This document shows, piece after piece, positions 1-8,909 of a DNA stretch of 64,000 nt. A program made the position numbers and the translations under genes. The DNA is from JBBATK01 sp039810585 (GTDB lineage: Bacteria > Bacteroidota > Ignavibacteria > Kapaibacteriales > NICIL-2). Within the stretch, counting starts at the first letter, position 1; every line of letters starts with the position of its first letter. The DNA lies in NCBI GenBank assembly GCA_039810585.1, contig JBDHXF010000008.1, positions 16,227 to 80,226 on the forward strand. The letters are read 5' to 3'. The notes beneath the pieces were generated by a model. That model saw nothing but the letters and a program-made list of their open reading frames with translations. It made no database searches and was not told the DNA's origin.

Positions 1-1
1 C

Positions 2-829
2 CGAGAGCTCGTGCAGCAGTTGATGAGGCGATACACTATTCGTGGCATCATCCATTGTGCGGCTGAGAGTCATGTGGATCGTAGCATTATGTCGGCCGAA
101 CCCTTTGTTCAAACCAACATTCAAGGCACCTTAGTGTTACTTGAAGCAGCGCGCGAGTTCGGCGTGAAACGGTACCTGCAGGTGTCGACTGACGAGGTGT
201 ATGGGTCATTGGGAGACAGCGGTTTCTTCACCGAGGAAACGTCATTAGCTCCCAACTCGCCCTATTCTGCTTCCAAAGCCGCAGCCGATTGTATGGTGCG
301 AGCCTTCGTGCACACTCATGGATTGGACGCCGTCATTACCCGTTGCACGAACAATTACGGACCTTATCAATTCCCCGAGAAGCTCATTCCACTGATGATC
401 TCCAATGCCATGGCAGGAAAATCGTTGCCGGTGTATGGAGATGGACTCAACGTGCGTGATTGGATCTATGTTGATGACCACTGCAGTGGCATTTGGGCAG
501 CGTACACCAACGGACGTAAAGGTGAGGTCTACAACTTTGGTGGAAAAAGCGAACGCACGAATTTGCAAGTGGTTAAGGCCTTGTTAAGTGGTCTTGGTAA
601 GTCTGAGGACCTTATTAGCTTCGTGAAGGATCGTCCCGGCCACGACCGACGCTATGCCATCGACTGCTCAAAGGCAGAACGCGAGCTGGGCTGGACACCG
701 AGTGTGGTGTTCGAGCAAGGACTCGAACGCACCATTGAGTGGTACAGAGACAACAGTGCCTGGGTGGCCGACATCCAGAGTGGCGAGTACCTGTCGTACT
801 ATGAAAAGCAGTACGGCGCCGCTCGCTGA
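2..829 (+). CDS. rmlB: dTDP-glucose 4,6-dehydratase, 5'-truncated by the window edge
   Basis: Converts dTDP-glucose to dTDP-4-keto-6-deoxyglucose, the second step of dTDP-rhamnose synthesis for surface polysaccharide; cytoplasmic extended short-chain dehydrogenase. The visible 275 codons contain HCAAESHVDRSI, the STDEVYG stretch carrying the Thr-Asp-Glu catalytic set, and the Tyr-x3-Lys dyad in YSASKAAAD, followed by the RmlB-type NNYGPYQFPEK substrate loop. The reading frame is open to base 2, and roughly 70 residues including the Rossmann GxxGxxG are missing to the left, so an apparent GTG at base 11 is internal, not a start. The stop TGA is at 827-829. The polysaccharide theme is shared with the nucleotide-sugar dehydrogenase at 2054. 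The family call is firm; the exact sugar product is inferred from the motif match. Confidence 0.93.
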   Translation, partial: RELVQQLMRRYTIRGIIHCAAESHVDRSIMSAEPFVQTNIQGTLVLLEAAREFGVKRYLQVSTDEVYGSLGDSGFFTEETSLAPNSPYSASKAAADCMVRAFVHTHGLDAVITRCTNNYGPYQFPEKLIPLMISNAMAGKSLPVYGDGLNVRDWIYVDDHCSGIWAAYTNGRKGEVYNFGGKSERTNLQVVKALLSGLGKSEDLISFVKDRPGHDRRYAIDCSKAERELGWTPSVVFEQGLERTIEWYRDNSAWVADIQSGEYLSYYEKQYGAAR

Positions 830-939
830 ATGCGCATCGTCTGACCGCGCTATGACGGTCGCTCTGTTGTCATTTCAATTCGCGCCCCCTTGCGGGGTCG
901 CGTCCTATAAATTCCCAAGCGGCATCTTCCGTTCCATCG

Positions 940-1872
940 ATGTCTACTTTAAACCCTCGAATTTTTTACATGTCAATGATAGGATCGGCTGTTCGACTGA
1001 TGAGTCTCTCGATGCTGTGGTTGTGTGCATTTCTTCTTGCCGGACAGAGTACTCTCCTCAATGCTCAAGCGGTGAAGTGGGGCTATACAGTGACGAAGGG
1101 TCAGACCTTGCATTTTGTAAAGCACCAAACCATGCTCGTCAGCGGAAAGCCTGAGGCATTGACACTTGAGGAACATTTTGAGGTGATCATTAGAGCAGTG
1201 GACTCTACAGGGAGCTTCTTATGCAGTGTCCGGTCTGCCTATGAGCAAGCGCGTCCGGATTCCAGCGGAACTCCGACTTATTCTTCGGTTTTTTTCGGTC
1301 CGTCCATCATTGCCGACGGAACCTTTGCCGAAATGTCAATCAGCCGATGCGGACGCTATGAGGCAGGCCGCTTTGAAAAGGAACCATACTATTCGATAAA
1401 GCGGCGCGAAGCGCAAATACATCAGCGTACCCACGGAGTTGATGAAATCGCTGTGGAATCACCTCAGGATCTGCTTCGCCATTTGTCGAACGATCTCTTC
1501 CCACCCTTATGTGATAGCGTTCAATGCTCGGTGGGAAGCGCATGGATCGATTCCGTGAACGTGCAATACCGACAGGATCCCACGGATTCACTGCGTCAGA
1601 CGAGAACAGAGCACCCCAATATTTCGCCTCTTCAATGGCGATTCAACTCCATTGGGTATTATGGAGAGACAAAATGTCGGGTATTGTCGGCACGTCAGAA
1701 AAACGTCCTCCTCTTGCGGCAAGCGCCGGACGATGCCATTATTGCCAGTCGTCAGGATGTGTACCTGAGGGAGAGTGACGGCGTGGTTGTTCATCAAGAT
1801 GTTGAATTGAAGGGCGTGCGGCCGGATGGTAAGAGTTTTACCTGCCAAGTGCAATACGACCTCGAGCCCTAG
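940..1872 (+). CDS. Exported protein of unknown function
   Basis: I do not recognise the family. The product is up to 310 residues. A hydrophobic segment (about residues 20-40, ending LLNAQA) looks like a signal peptide with cleavage after Ala-Gln-Ala or nearby, so the protein is probably periplasmic or surface-exposed. The mature part is a beta-rich sequence without membrane segments, starting KWGYTVTKGQ and containing LTLEEHFEVIIRAVD and a repeated Cys-containing stretch. The start is uncertain: ATG 940 gives a long n-region, and the in-frame ATG at 970 gives a more usual signal peptide; neither has a clear ribosome-binding site. It lies between two sugar-nucleotide genes but separated by 110 and 181 bases, so co-function is not implied. 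Confidence 0.7.
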   Translation: MSTLNPRIFYMSMIGSAVRLMSLSMLWLCAFLLAGQSTLLNAQAVKWGYTVTKGQTLHFVKHQTMLVSGKPEALTLEEHFEVIIRAVDSTGSFLCSVRSAYEQARPDSSGTPTYSSVFFGPSIIADGTFAEMSISRCGRYEAGRFEKEPYYSIKRREAQIHQRTHGVDEIAVESPQDLLRHLSNDLFPPLCDSVQCSVGSAWIDSVNVQYRQDPTDSLRQTRTEHPNISPLQWRFNSIGYYGETKCRVLSARQKNVLLLRQAPDDAIIASRQDVYLRESDGVVVHQDVELKGVRPDGKSFTCQVQYDLEP

Positions 1873-1971
1873 CATGAATCAATACGAAGATTATGGATGC
1901 TCTGGCACGATACTTGGGAGTCACACAACTCTAAGTGTGCTATCATTCAACTGATCCCTACACTTTGCATT

Positions 1972-1992
1972 TCGCGAATTGCTCGCGAATTT
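1972..1992. promoter_or_regulatory. Direct repeat TCGCGAATT upstream of the sugar dehydrogenase
   Basis: TCGCGAATT occurs at 1972-1980 and again at 1984-1992, i.e. repeated with a 12-base period, and each copy includes the palindrome TCGCGA. It lies about 60-80 bases before the start of the nucleotide-sugar dehydrogenase, where a regulator could bind on one face of the helix. No regulator is assigned and chance is possible. Confidence 0.25.
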
Positions 1993-2053
1993 TGCACACC
2001 ATCTCGCTAGCAGGGAAGCTGCGGCGCTAACGTAGTCATTCACGGAGGAAATC

Positions 2054-3415
2054 ATGTCTGCAGCCAAAATATCAACCGGCGCCAAAGCTCTTCTCAGCGC
2101 TATTCACGACAAGAACATTACAGTTGGCGTTGTAGGTCTGGGCTACGTGGGTCTGCCGCTGGCCATAGAGTTCGCCGATTTGGGAATCAAGACCATCGGC
2201 ATCGACGTAAGCGCCCAGAAAGTTGCCCAACTTCAGAAGGGTAAGAACTACATTCAGGATATCAAAGACGAACGTGTACGGAAGGTGTGGAAGAACAAGA
2301 CCTTTCGGGCCACGACCGATTTTTCCGAGTGTAAGAAGTGTGACGTGATTTATATCTGCGTTCCGACTCCCTTCACCGACAACAAGGATCCCGACATTTC
2401 GCACATCGTGGAATCCACGAAGAACGTTGCAAAATCGATGCGTAAGGGTCAGCTCGTCATTCTAAAGAGCACCACGTTCCCTGGTACCACGCGCAAGTAC
2501 GTCAAACCCATTCTCGACGCCACAAAGCTCAAGTGCGGTAAGGACTATTACCTGGCCTTCTCGCCGGAGCGCATAGATCCGGGTAACAAGACCTGGCACA
2601 CCGGCAACACTCCCATCGTTGTTGGTGGAATTACCCCCGATTGTACGGCACTTGGTGTAGCTATCAACGAGCTCATTATCTCGAAAGTCATTCCGGCCAG
2701 CTCGCCGGAAGTGGCCGAGATGGAGAAGCTGTTAGAGAACATCTTCCGCAGTGTAAACATTGCTTTGGTCAACGAATTGGCTCAACTTTGCGATCGCATT
2801 GGGGTGAACATCTGGGAAGTGGTGGACACAGCGGCAACAAAACCCTTTGGGTTTATGCCCTTTTATCCCGGACCGGGCATTGGGGGACACTGCATTCTCA
2901 TCGATCCTTACTACTTGTCGTGGATGGCTCGCGAGTACGACTTCGTCACCAACTTCATCGAGCTCTCGGCAGAAGTCAACGAATCGATGCCTTTCTATGT
3001 TCGCGCAATGATCGAACGTGAAATCGCCAAACAACCGGTCACCCTCAAGAAAGCGAAAGTCCTGCTACTCGGTATGGCCTTCAAAAAAGATGTGGACGAC
3101 CTGCGGCACTCCCCGGCACTCAAAGTTGCCGAACTACTCGATGCCGACGGTATCTCGAACATTTCCTATTACGATCCCTTCATTCCGACCGTTGAGCTCC
3201 ATCACGGTAAGAAGGAACAGCGCACCATGAAGTCTATTGCCAAACTAGACGCCGCTGCCCTGCGCAAAGCGGATGTGGTGTGCATCACAACCGATCATTC
3301 CAGCTTTGATTATAAGATGATTTCCACTGCATCCAAAGTCGTGGTGGATACCCGTAACGCCTGCAAGAACGTCCGCAACAGATCCAAAGTCGTGTTGTTG
3401 GGGGATGGGAAGTAG
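2054..3415 (+). CDS. Nucleotide-sugar (UDP-HexNAc/UDP-hexose) 6-dehydrogenase
   Basis: NAD-dependent four-electron oxidation of a UDP-sugar C6 alcohol to a uronic acid, providing precursors for capsule, O-antigen or exopolysaccharide. The 453-residue length fits the UDP-glucose/GDP-mannose dehydrogenase family. The N-terminal Rossmann fold shows GVVGLGYVGLPLA at about residues 24-36. The catalytic cysteine lies in GGHCILIDPYYLSW (about 279-292), where most WbpA/WecC-type enzymes have Pro after Cys-Ile. The C-terminal UDP-binding domain includes LGMAFKKDVDDLRHSPA. The IDPYYLSW form favours the UDP-N-acetylglucosamine (WbpA/TviB-like) subgroup over classical Ugd, but the substrate is an inference. 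The start is supported by ACGGAGGAA nine bases upstream. A long hairpin follows the stop. Confidence 0.92.
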   Translation: MSAAKISTGAKALLSAIHDKNITVGVVGLGYVGLPLAIEFADLGIKTIGIDVSAQKVAQLQKGKNYIQDIKDERVRKVWKNKTFRATTDFSECKKCDVIYICVPTPFTDNKDPDISHIVESTKNVAKSMRKGQLVILKSTTFPGTTRKYVKPILDATKLKCGKDYYLAFSPERIDPGNKTWHTGNTPIVVGGITPDCTALGVAINELIISKVIPASSPEVAEMEKLLENIFRSVNIALVNELAQLCDRIGVNIWEVVDTAATKPFGFMPFYPGPGIGGHCILIDPYYLSWMAREYDFVTNFIELSAEVNESMPFYVRAMIEREIAKQPVTLKKAKVLLLGMAFKKDVDDLRHSPALKVAELLDADGISNISYYDPFIPTVELHHGKKEQRTMKSIAKLDAAALRKADVVCITTDHSSFDYKMISTASKVVVDTRNACKNVRNRSKVVLLGDGK

Positions 3416-3436
3416 TAGCGCTGAGATGAATTGAGA

Positions 3437-3480
3437 ATAAGCACGAAAGGCTCGTCGTACGACAAGCCTTTCGTGCTTAT
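3437..3480 (+). terminator. Long hairpin terminator after the sugar dehydrogenase
   Basis: Two 22-base arms (ATAAGCACGAAAGGCTCGTC and continuation, 3437-3458, against 3459-3480) pair with one mismatch and practically no loop. There is no long T-run, so termination efficiency is uncertain. The arm contains AAAGGCTCGT, also the core of the separate terminator at 5076-5111. Confidence 0.7.
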
Positions 3481-3775
3481 AGAGAGCTGTATCCGACCGG
3501 CGACTGTCATGAAGTCGCTTGCGTTCTCACTCCCAGTCTCACTATGGCTGCTGGGTTGCGATCCTGCGCAATAAAGCAGGAACCACACAAGTAAGATGTG
3601 CTAAGAGATCCATCGACATATTCAACACAAGATCGGCGACACTGAGCAAAGCAGTAGCTTTGCAAGCATTGCTTGAGTTACCGCTGATGGACATTCTCCG
3701 TTATCCTAATTTGCCGTATGCTTGTTGGCTTTCATGCTGACAATCTCTCTTTTGCGCCATTTTTGCTCCTATTCA
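3481..3775. other. Intergenic region without a recognisable gene
   Basis: About 300 bases between the terminator and the DUF4919-like gene. Short open frames exist on both strands, but none has a start context or recognisable protein sequence. It presumably carries the promoter of the next gene; I see no clear promoter match. Confidence 0.5.
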
Positions 3776-4636
3776 ATGAACACCTCAGCTCGAATCCCAA
3801 TCATCCTCGCACTCATCATCGTTGGGTGTTGCCTTGTTTGCACACAGTCCATGAGCTCTCAAGTGGCCCCACCGGTTCCGAAAGCACAGCAGGCGAGGGC
3901 CATGCAAACATCAAAACAGGCAGCCACTCAACATCCTGCATCGAAAGCGTCATCGTCCTCAAAGCCTGGTCAGCCGGGAACACCGTCTGCAGGAACCGCA
4001 AAAACCGGCGCTGCTCAGCAAAGAGCAATGACCCCCTCGGAAATAGCACGACTGTACAAACCCTTGACGGATCGTGTCAAGAAGCACGACACAACCACAC
4101 CATTTTTTCAGTTCCGCATCGCTGCGGCTTTTAGCAAGAACTTTGCAAAACTTTATGCAGAAGCGGCCGACATGGCGCAGCGTGCGCAGGATCTCTATGC
4201 TGCTGCGCAATACAAAGAGGCACTCAGCGTGGTTGACAGCGCGTTGGAAAAGTGTTACGCCTGCATGCCCTTGCATGATATAGCGTACAAAGCGCACTGG
4301 ATGCTCGACACTACGTCGAGCGAGTCAAAATTTCACGAATGGGTCTATTACAACATGCTCCGTTCGATGGTTACAGGTGTAACCGGGAGATCGATGAAGG
4401 ACCCCGTTACGATTATATCGCCCATAGAGGAAACTGCATTGCTGGCTGCCATGAGCCTACAGGTGGTTTCAAAAACCAAAGTAAAGAAGAACGGAGTTTC
4501 GTTCGATGTTGTCAACTGCACCGATGCCTCAGGCAAAGCAGTTACCATGTATTTCGTATTAGACATCGTGGAGAGAGTTGGCGTTCAGCGGAAAACGAAA
4601 AGTGCTCCCGTTTCCCAAGCGCCATCGAAGGGATAG
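3776..4636 (+). CDS. Exported protein with a DUF4919-like C-terminal domain
   Basis: 286 residues from ATG 3776; the frame is open 54 bases further up to ATG 3722, but the 3776 start places the basic/hydrophobic signal directly at the N-terminus (MNTSARIPIILALIIVGCCL). The Ile-Val-Gly-Cys could act as a lipobox, or cleavage may follow MSSQ; I cannot decide. Residues about 30-85 are Ala/Ser/Pro/Lys-rich and probably disordered. A helical part (YAAAQYKEALSVVDSALEKC) resembles a TPR helix pair. The C-terminal 100 residues, with a Ser-Pro-Ile-Glu-Glu-Thr-Ala segment, GVSFDVVNC and YFVLDI, match my recollection of the Bacteroidota DUF4919 family of exported proteins, function unknown. It stands alone on this strand. 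Confidence 0.8.
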   Translation: MNTSARIPIILALIIVGCCLVCTQSMSSQVAPPVPKAQQARAMQTSKQAATQHPASKASSSSKPGQPGTPSAGTAKTGAAQQRAMTPSEIARLYKPLTDRVKKHDTTTPFFQFRIAAAFSKNFAKLYAEAADMAQRAQDLYAAAQYKEALSVVDSALEKCYACMPLHDIAYKAHWMLDTTSSESKFHEWVYYNMLRSMVTGVTGRSMKDPVTIISPIEETALLAAMSLQVVSKTKVKKNGVSFDVVNCTDASGKAVTMYFVLDIVERVGVQRKTKSAPVSQAPSKG

Positions 4637-5075
4637 GAGTATTGGCTCGGTGTTTTCTCAGCTTGGTTCTTCTGCTGTGAGCACAGTTACTAGCCCGTCC
4701 AATCTGTAGTAAGTGACGCAGTCACTTCACGGCTACGAGATAAATCACGTGTGTAGCAGTCCTCCCCGACGCTGATATCGGAAGTCAACATTACTTTACG
4801 ACACAACGAGTATCAGTTTTGACACCACGAGTGGAAACGATGTCCAATCTTTCTTGGAAATCGTGGGTCATCCGATGCCGGTGGTCCAAAGAACACCACT
4901 TATAGGGTGCGAGTAATATACTTAGCACGTTGTCTGAAAAATGGGGGGAACTTCAATAGACTATAACACTACTGGGTGGAGTGCTAACTGCATGGAGATT
5001 TTAGGCGATCTGCACTCACTTGTTATTGCAGAGTATCAGTGCAGGCAGCAACTGCGAATGGGTGGATAGAAGAAA
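4637..5075. other. Intergenic region, about 440 bases, no supported gene
   Basis: Between convergent genes. Contains a small inverted repeat AAGTGA-cgcag-TCACTT at 4712-4728 and a 42-codon open frame (4941-5069, plus strand) with no family resemblance and no ribosome-binding site. I see no RNA gene signature. Confidence 0.4.
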
Positions 5076-5111
5076 ACAGCAAAGGCTCGTTCTTCAACGA
5101 GCCTTTGCTGT
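5076..5111 (-). terminator. Rho-independent terminator of the beta-propeller gene
   Basis: Perfect 15-base arms ACAGCAAAGGCTCGT / ACGAGCCTTTGCTGT with a six-base loop. On the minus strand the stem is followed by TTTTCTTC, so it terminates the leftward gene whose stop is at 5156. Confidence 0.88.
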
Positions 5112-5155
5112 GACTTTCACTATAAAATCGATAACAATAAGAGTTGAACTTTTTC

Positions 5156-6037
5156 TTATCGCTCGCACACAACCGCAAGGTGGTTATTGTCTTTATCGAG
5201 GGCAAGGCGTGTAATCTTCTTCAGACCGAGGATTGACAAGTCGGCCACTTCGATCCAGCGGGCGTTGGGTGCGAAGTCGTATTCGTAGAGTTTAGAACCG
5301 CTGGCCATGAGGACGGTTTTGCGCTTGGTCCACACAAAGTCCTGCGAGCCCGGAAGGGCAGGCGCGATGATGCTGATTTCGAAGAACTCGGTAATCTTAC
5401 GAATGGTTCCTGCGGAGTCTTTCGGAGCGGGACCGGCGTAGAAACTGAGTGACGTTTCCGTGGGGATATTTTGAATGCAGCGCATGGCAACGTCGGAAAG
5501 GAAGTGTTCGCGCCCGTGGCGCATGTTCACACAGCCAAGGAATGCCGGTTTCTTGTAGTAGTGGAGCACAAGATAGTCGTCCACCCACCACTCTTGTCCG
5601 TCAATGGAATCCAGACGGTTGGTGACTACTTGGTAGTTGCCACCATCGATCGGACACTTCCACACGCGCTGTACATCTTTTTTGTCCGTTCGAACGACCG
5701 ACACAAATTTCCCGTCTGGAGTTACCCTCGGCTCGCACTCATTTTCAGCGGTCTTTGCCAGAGGAGTGCTCTTCTTGGTGGCGATGTCGTAGCGATAGAT
5801 GTCGCGTTGCTTGCCTTCCTGCACTGAATAGAAGATGGTTTTGCCATCGGGTGAAAAGCAGGGGAGATCGTCACCACCGTGACGTCCGGAGACATTTGCC
5901 ACATTGGAGAACTGATAGCTACTGTTGGCATATTGCATATCCAACACATACACATCGGCATCCTTGATTTTACGCGGAGTTTGGGCTGAAAGTGTCAGTG
6001 CTCCTGCAACAAAACAGACGACGAACCAACGGAACAT
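5156..6037 (-). CDS. Exported TolB/PD40-type beta-propeller protein
   Basis: 293 residues with an N-terminal signal peptide (MFRWFVVCFVAGALTLSAQ). The mature part has PD40/TolB-like blades: FSPDGKTIFYSV at about residues 61-72 followed by IYRYDIATKK, then VTPDGKFVSVVRTD and a C-terminal AGSKLYEYD-like blade. Such propellers act in the periplasm or at the surface as protein-interaction modules; no partner is indicated. The start is supported by TGAGG six bases upstream of the ATG. Only some blades are clear, so the fold may be a partial or divergent propeller. It is a single-gene unit with its own terminator at 5076-5111, next to but convergent with the DUF4919-like gene. Confidence 0.82.
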   Translation of the reverse strand: MFRWFVVCFVAGALTLSAQTPRKIKDADVYVLDMQYANSSYQFSNVANVSGRHGGDDLPCFSPDGKTIFYSVQEGKQRDIYRYDIATKKSTPLAKTAENECEPRVTPDGKFVSVVRTDKKDVQRVWKCPIDGGNYQVVTNRLDSIDGQEWWVDDYLVLHYYKKPAFLGCVNMRHGREHFLSDVAMRCIQNIPTETSLSFYAGPAPKDSAGTIRKITEFFEISIIAPALPGSQDFVWTKRKTVLMASGSKLYEYDFAPNARWIEVADLSILGLKKITRLALDKDNNHLAVVCER

Positions 6038-6167
6038 GGAAACCTCACAATGGTGATGAATGGCTTATGAGCGGCAGCACTGCGCGAAGCGCACGTGAAT
6101 TGAAATCCTCATGAGGAGAACGTGCCGCGCGTGGATTGCAAACTTATCGGTTGTTGTAGAAAAAAGA

Positions 6168-6193
6168 AAACCCCGATCGGAGGATCGGGGTTT
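6168..6193 (-). terminator. Rho-independent terminator of the rimP-pnp operon
   Basis: Perfect 11-base stem AAACCCCGATC / GATCGGGGTTT with loop GGAG, followed on the minus strand by TTTTCTTTTTT. It lies 28 bases after the pnp stop and marks the end of the eight-gene operon. Confidence 0.92.
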
Positions 6194-6220
6194 GTTAGAC
6201 ACAGTGTTGAGGCAATCGGT

Positions 6221-8464
6221 TTAGTGCCGGCGAGGGCCGCCGCGACGATCTCCGCCACGATCACCGCGATCACCACCACGGTCGCCGCCACGAGGACGGT
6301 CGCCGTAGGGTCGTTCACGACGAGGACGTTCTTCCTCTTCGGGCATACCTTCCGGACGCGGAAGCAGTGCTTTGCGACTGAGACGGAATTTGCCGTCAGG
6401 TTGGATTTCGATGAGCTTCACTTCTACAATGTCACCGGCCTTGAGCACGTCGCTGACATTCTCAATGCGCTCGTGCGCGATTTGCGAGATGTGTAGCAAG
6501 CCTTGCTTCTTCGGCAGGAATTCCATGATGGCACCAAGGCCTTCACGAACTTCCTTAACCTTTGCATTGTAGACGGTACCGACTTCCGGCATCCGGACGA
6601 GACCCATGATCCAATCCACAGCAGCCTTGGCATGTTCGCCCTTTACCGCTGCGATCACCACGGTACCGTCATCCTCAATGTTGATTTCGGTGTTGGTTTC
6701 CTTGGTGATGGAGCGAATCATTTCTCCGCCCGGTCCGATAATGGCGCCGATTAACTCAACCGGTACCTTAATCGTGGTCAGACGCGGAGCGAATGGCGAG
6801 AGGTCTTCGCGCGGTGTGTCAATAGTGCCGTTCATCACGCCGAGGATGTGCATGCGGCCTTCGCGCGCTTGCTCCAGTGCCTTTTGCATGATCTCCACGC
6901 TTAAGCCCTGGATCTTGATATCCATTTGGCACGCGGTGATACCATCTTTGGTGCCCGCAACCTTAAAGTCCATGTCACCCAAGTGATCTTCGTCACCTAA
7001 GATGTCGCTCAGAATCGCAACATCATCGCCTTCTTTAATCAAACCCATGGCAATTCCGGCTACTTGCTTTTTCAAGGGCAAGCCGGCATCCATACAGGCC
7101 AGTGAGCCGGCACAGACGGTAGCCATGGAGGAAGAGCCGTTGGATTCGAGGATGTCGGATACGATGCGCACGGTATAGGGAAAATCTTCCTTTGCAGGCA
7201 TCATGGGTTGCAGAGCGCGCTCGGCAAGGTTTCCGTGACCAATTTCCCGTCGGCTCGTGCCGCCTGTCCGACCGGTTTCGCCGGTGCTGAACGGAGGGAA
7301 GTTGTAGTGCAGCATGTAATGACGGTCGTAGGTAGGCAGCAGGCCATCCACGATTTGCTCGTCACGTGCAGTACCAAGAGTGACTGTAGTGAGAGATTGG
7401 GTTTCACCGCGCGTAAACAGGGCAGAGCCGTGGGTGCGGGGGAGAAGACCAATCTCGCAATTGATAGGACGAATGGTGGTGGTGTTCCGACCGTCCAGGC
7501 GGCGACCGTCTTTCAAGATCATCTCACGCATTTGTTCGTATTCGATGTCGGTCAGGATGCCATCGCACATCTTCTTCAGATCGATGCCCGCATAGGCCTC
7601 ATCGGCAGCAAAGGCTTCGGTTGCCTTGGCAAGGAGTTCTTCCTTCAGGCTGCGACGGAACGTTATACGTTCTTCCTTCGATGTCGGTGACTTGAGTTGC
7701 TTCTTCACTTGCGGAGTAGCTGCCTTACGAACGAGTGTTTCGATCGCATCCGGACGGCTCGGTGCCGCAAACTCACGCTTGGTAGGATTGATCAATGCGG
7801 CTAACTCACGTTGCATGGCATTGAGTTTACGGATGTTCTTATGAGCATAGTCCATTGCTTCGAGGAAGTCCTCTTCGCTGATCTCCTTCGAAATGCCTTC
7901 CACCATCACGATGGAATCGTCGGTACCGGCAACGGTAATTTCCAGGTCGGATACTTCCAGTTGCTTGTAGCTGGGGTTGATGATGAGCTCACCGTCCACA
8001 CGACCAACGTGTACTTCGGAGACCGGACCGTTAAAGGGAACGTCCGATAGCATCAATGCGGTAGACGCTCCGGTCATACCCAATGAGTTCGGTTCGTTCT
8101 CATCATCAGCACTGAACACGGTGGCGATGATTTGCGTATCGCAGCGCCAGCCTTCAGGGAACATGGGGCGAATGGGACGGTCGATCAAACGTGCGGAGAG
8201 AATTTCTTTTTCGGAAGGACGACCTTCGCGACGGAAGAAACCGCCGGGGATCTTTCCGGCTGAAGCAGATTTCTCACGGTACTCAACCGTGAGCGGCATA
8301 AAATCAATATCAGGTTTGGGATCGGATGCGGCACACACGGTGACGAGGATCATGGTATCGCCGTAGCGAACCATCACCGCACCGCCGGCCAATTTGGCAA
8401 AGCGACCCGTTTCAATCGAGTATTCCTTGCCGTTGATGAGTGTTGAAACTCTTTGAACTGCCAT
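6221..8464 (-). CDS. pnp: Polynucleotide phosphorylase (PNPase)
   Basis: Phosphorolytic 3'-5' exoribonuclease and degradosome component acting in mRNA turnover. 747 residues, within the family range. Two RNase PH domains flank an all-helical domain; the active-site acidic stretch is LGDEDHLGDMDFKVAGT. KH domain with the GxxG loop in IIGPGGEMIRSI (about residues 565-576), then an S1 domain (GTVYNAKVKEV onward). The C-terminal 40 residues are an Arg/Gly/Asp-rich tail with RGGDRGGDRG repeats, typical of RNA-binding tails and variable between species. It is last in the operon after rpsO (73-base gap), the classical rpsO-pnp order. The ATG at 8464 lacks a Shine-Dalgarno. Confidence 0.98.
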   Translation of the reverse strand: MAVQRVSTLINGKEYSIETGRFAKLAGGAVMVRYGDTMILVTVCAASDPKPDIDFMPLTVEYREKSASAGKIPGGFFRREGRPSEKEILSARLIDRPIRPMFPEGWRCDTQIIATVFSADDENEPNSLGMTGASTALMLSDVPFNGPVSEVHVGRVDGELIINPSYKQLEVSDLEITVAGTDDSIVMVEGISKEISEEDFLEAMDYAHKNIRKLNAMQRELAALINPTKREFAAPSRPDAIETLVRKAATPQVKKQLKSPTSKEERITFRRSLKEELLAKATEAFAADEAYAGIDLKKMCDGILTDIEYEQMREMILKDGRRLDGRNTTTIRPINCEIGLLPRTHGSALFTRGETQSLTTVTLGTARDEQIVDGLLPTYDRHYMLHYNFPPFSTGETGRTGGTSRREIGHGNLAERALQPMMPAKEDFPYTVRIVSDILESNGSSSMATVCAGSLACMDAGLPLKKQVAGIAMGLIKEGDDVAILSDILGDEDHLGDMDFKVAGTKDGITACQMDIKIQGLSVEIMQKALEQAREGRMHILGVMNGTIDTPREDLSPFAPRLTTIKVPVELIGAIIGPGGEMIRSITKETNTEINIEDDGTVVIAAVKGEHAKAAVDWIMGLVRMPEVGTVYNAKVKEVREGLGAIMEFLPKKQGLLHISQIAHERIENVSDVLKAGDIVEVKLIEIQPDGKFRLSRKALLPRPEGMPEEEERPRRERPYGDRPRGGDRGGDRGDRGGDRRGGPRRH

Positions 8465-8538
8465 AATGATGTAATGTTATTTAAAAAGAACTGCGCCTTA
8501 GAAGCACAGGGTGCCGTTTACCCGTGGCCAGGGATATG

Positions 8539-8805
8539 TTACTTACGCAAGTTGAGCGAAGCCAGAATCGCGCGGTAACGCTTGATGTCGCGGCTATGGA
8601 GGAAGTTGAGCAGCTTACGACGCTTGTTCACGAGTTGAATCAATCCGCGACGGCTGGCATGATCCTTTTTATGCGTGTCCAAATGGACCTGGAGCATGTT
8701 GATGTGTTCAGTGAGAATAGCAACTTGTGCTTCAGGAGAACCGGTATTGGTGGCTGAACCTCCGAATTGAGCGATGAGTTCAGCTTTGCGCTCTTTAGAG
8801 ACCAT
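8539..8805 (-). CDS. rpsO: 30S ribosomal protein S15
   Basis: Binds 16S rRNA helices 20-22 and nucleates the platform of the 30S subunit. 88 residues from ATG 8805, matching the family's 88-89. The frame is open 48 codons further upstream, but the canonical N-terminus (MVSKERKAELIAQFG) sets the start. Conserved GSPEAQVAILTEHINML and SRRGLIQLVNKRRKLLNFL are intact. In other bacteria S15 represses its own mRNA through the leader; the 104 bases before the start could hold such a structure but I cannot identify one. Confidence 0.98.
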   Translation of the reverse strand: MVSKERKAELIAQFGGSATNTGSPEAQVAILTEHINMLQVHLDTHKKDHASRRGLIQLVNKRRKLLNFLHSRDIKRYRAILASLNLRK

Positions 8806-8909
8806 AACTGTGTGAAGATGAGTAATGAATAAAATGAATAAAACAAAACCTATGTGCTTTCGATGGACTGTCTGTTGCTCACTCTTGTCTGCGTGAAACC
8901 GAACCTTAC

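Noticed and set aside
245..568. Minus-strand frame inside the rmlB gene
   Set aside because: Antisense shadow of an intact conserved enzyme.
4712..4728. Small inverted repeat AAGTGA-cgcag-TCACTT considered as an operator
   Set aside because: Short arms, no nearby promoter or conserved partner gene; could be chance.
4941..5069. Small 42-codon frame upstream of the beta-propeller terminator
   Set aside because: No ribosome-binding site, no hydrophobic or motif character, and it runs into the terminator; insufficient for a gene call.
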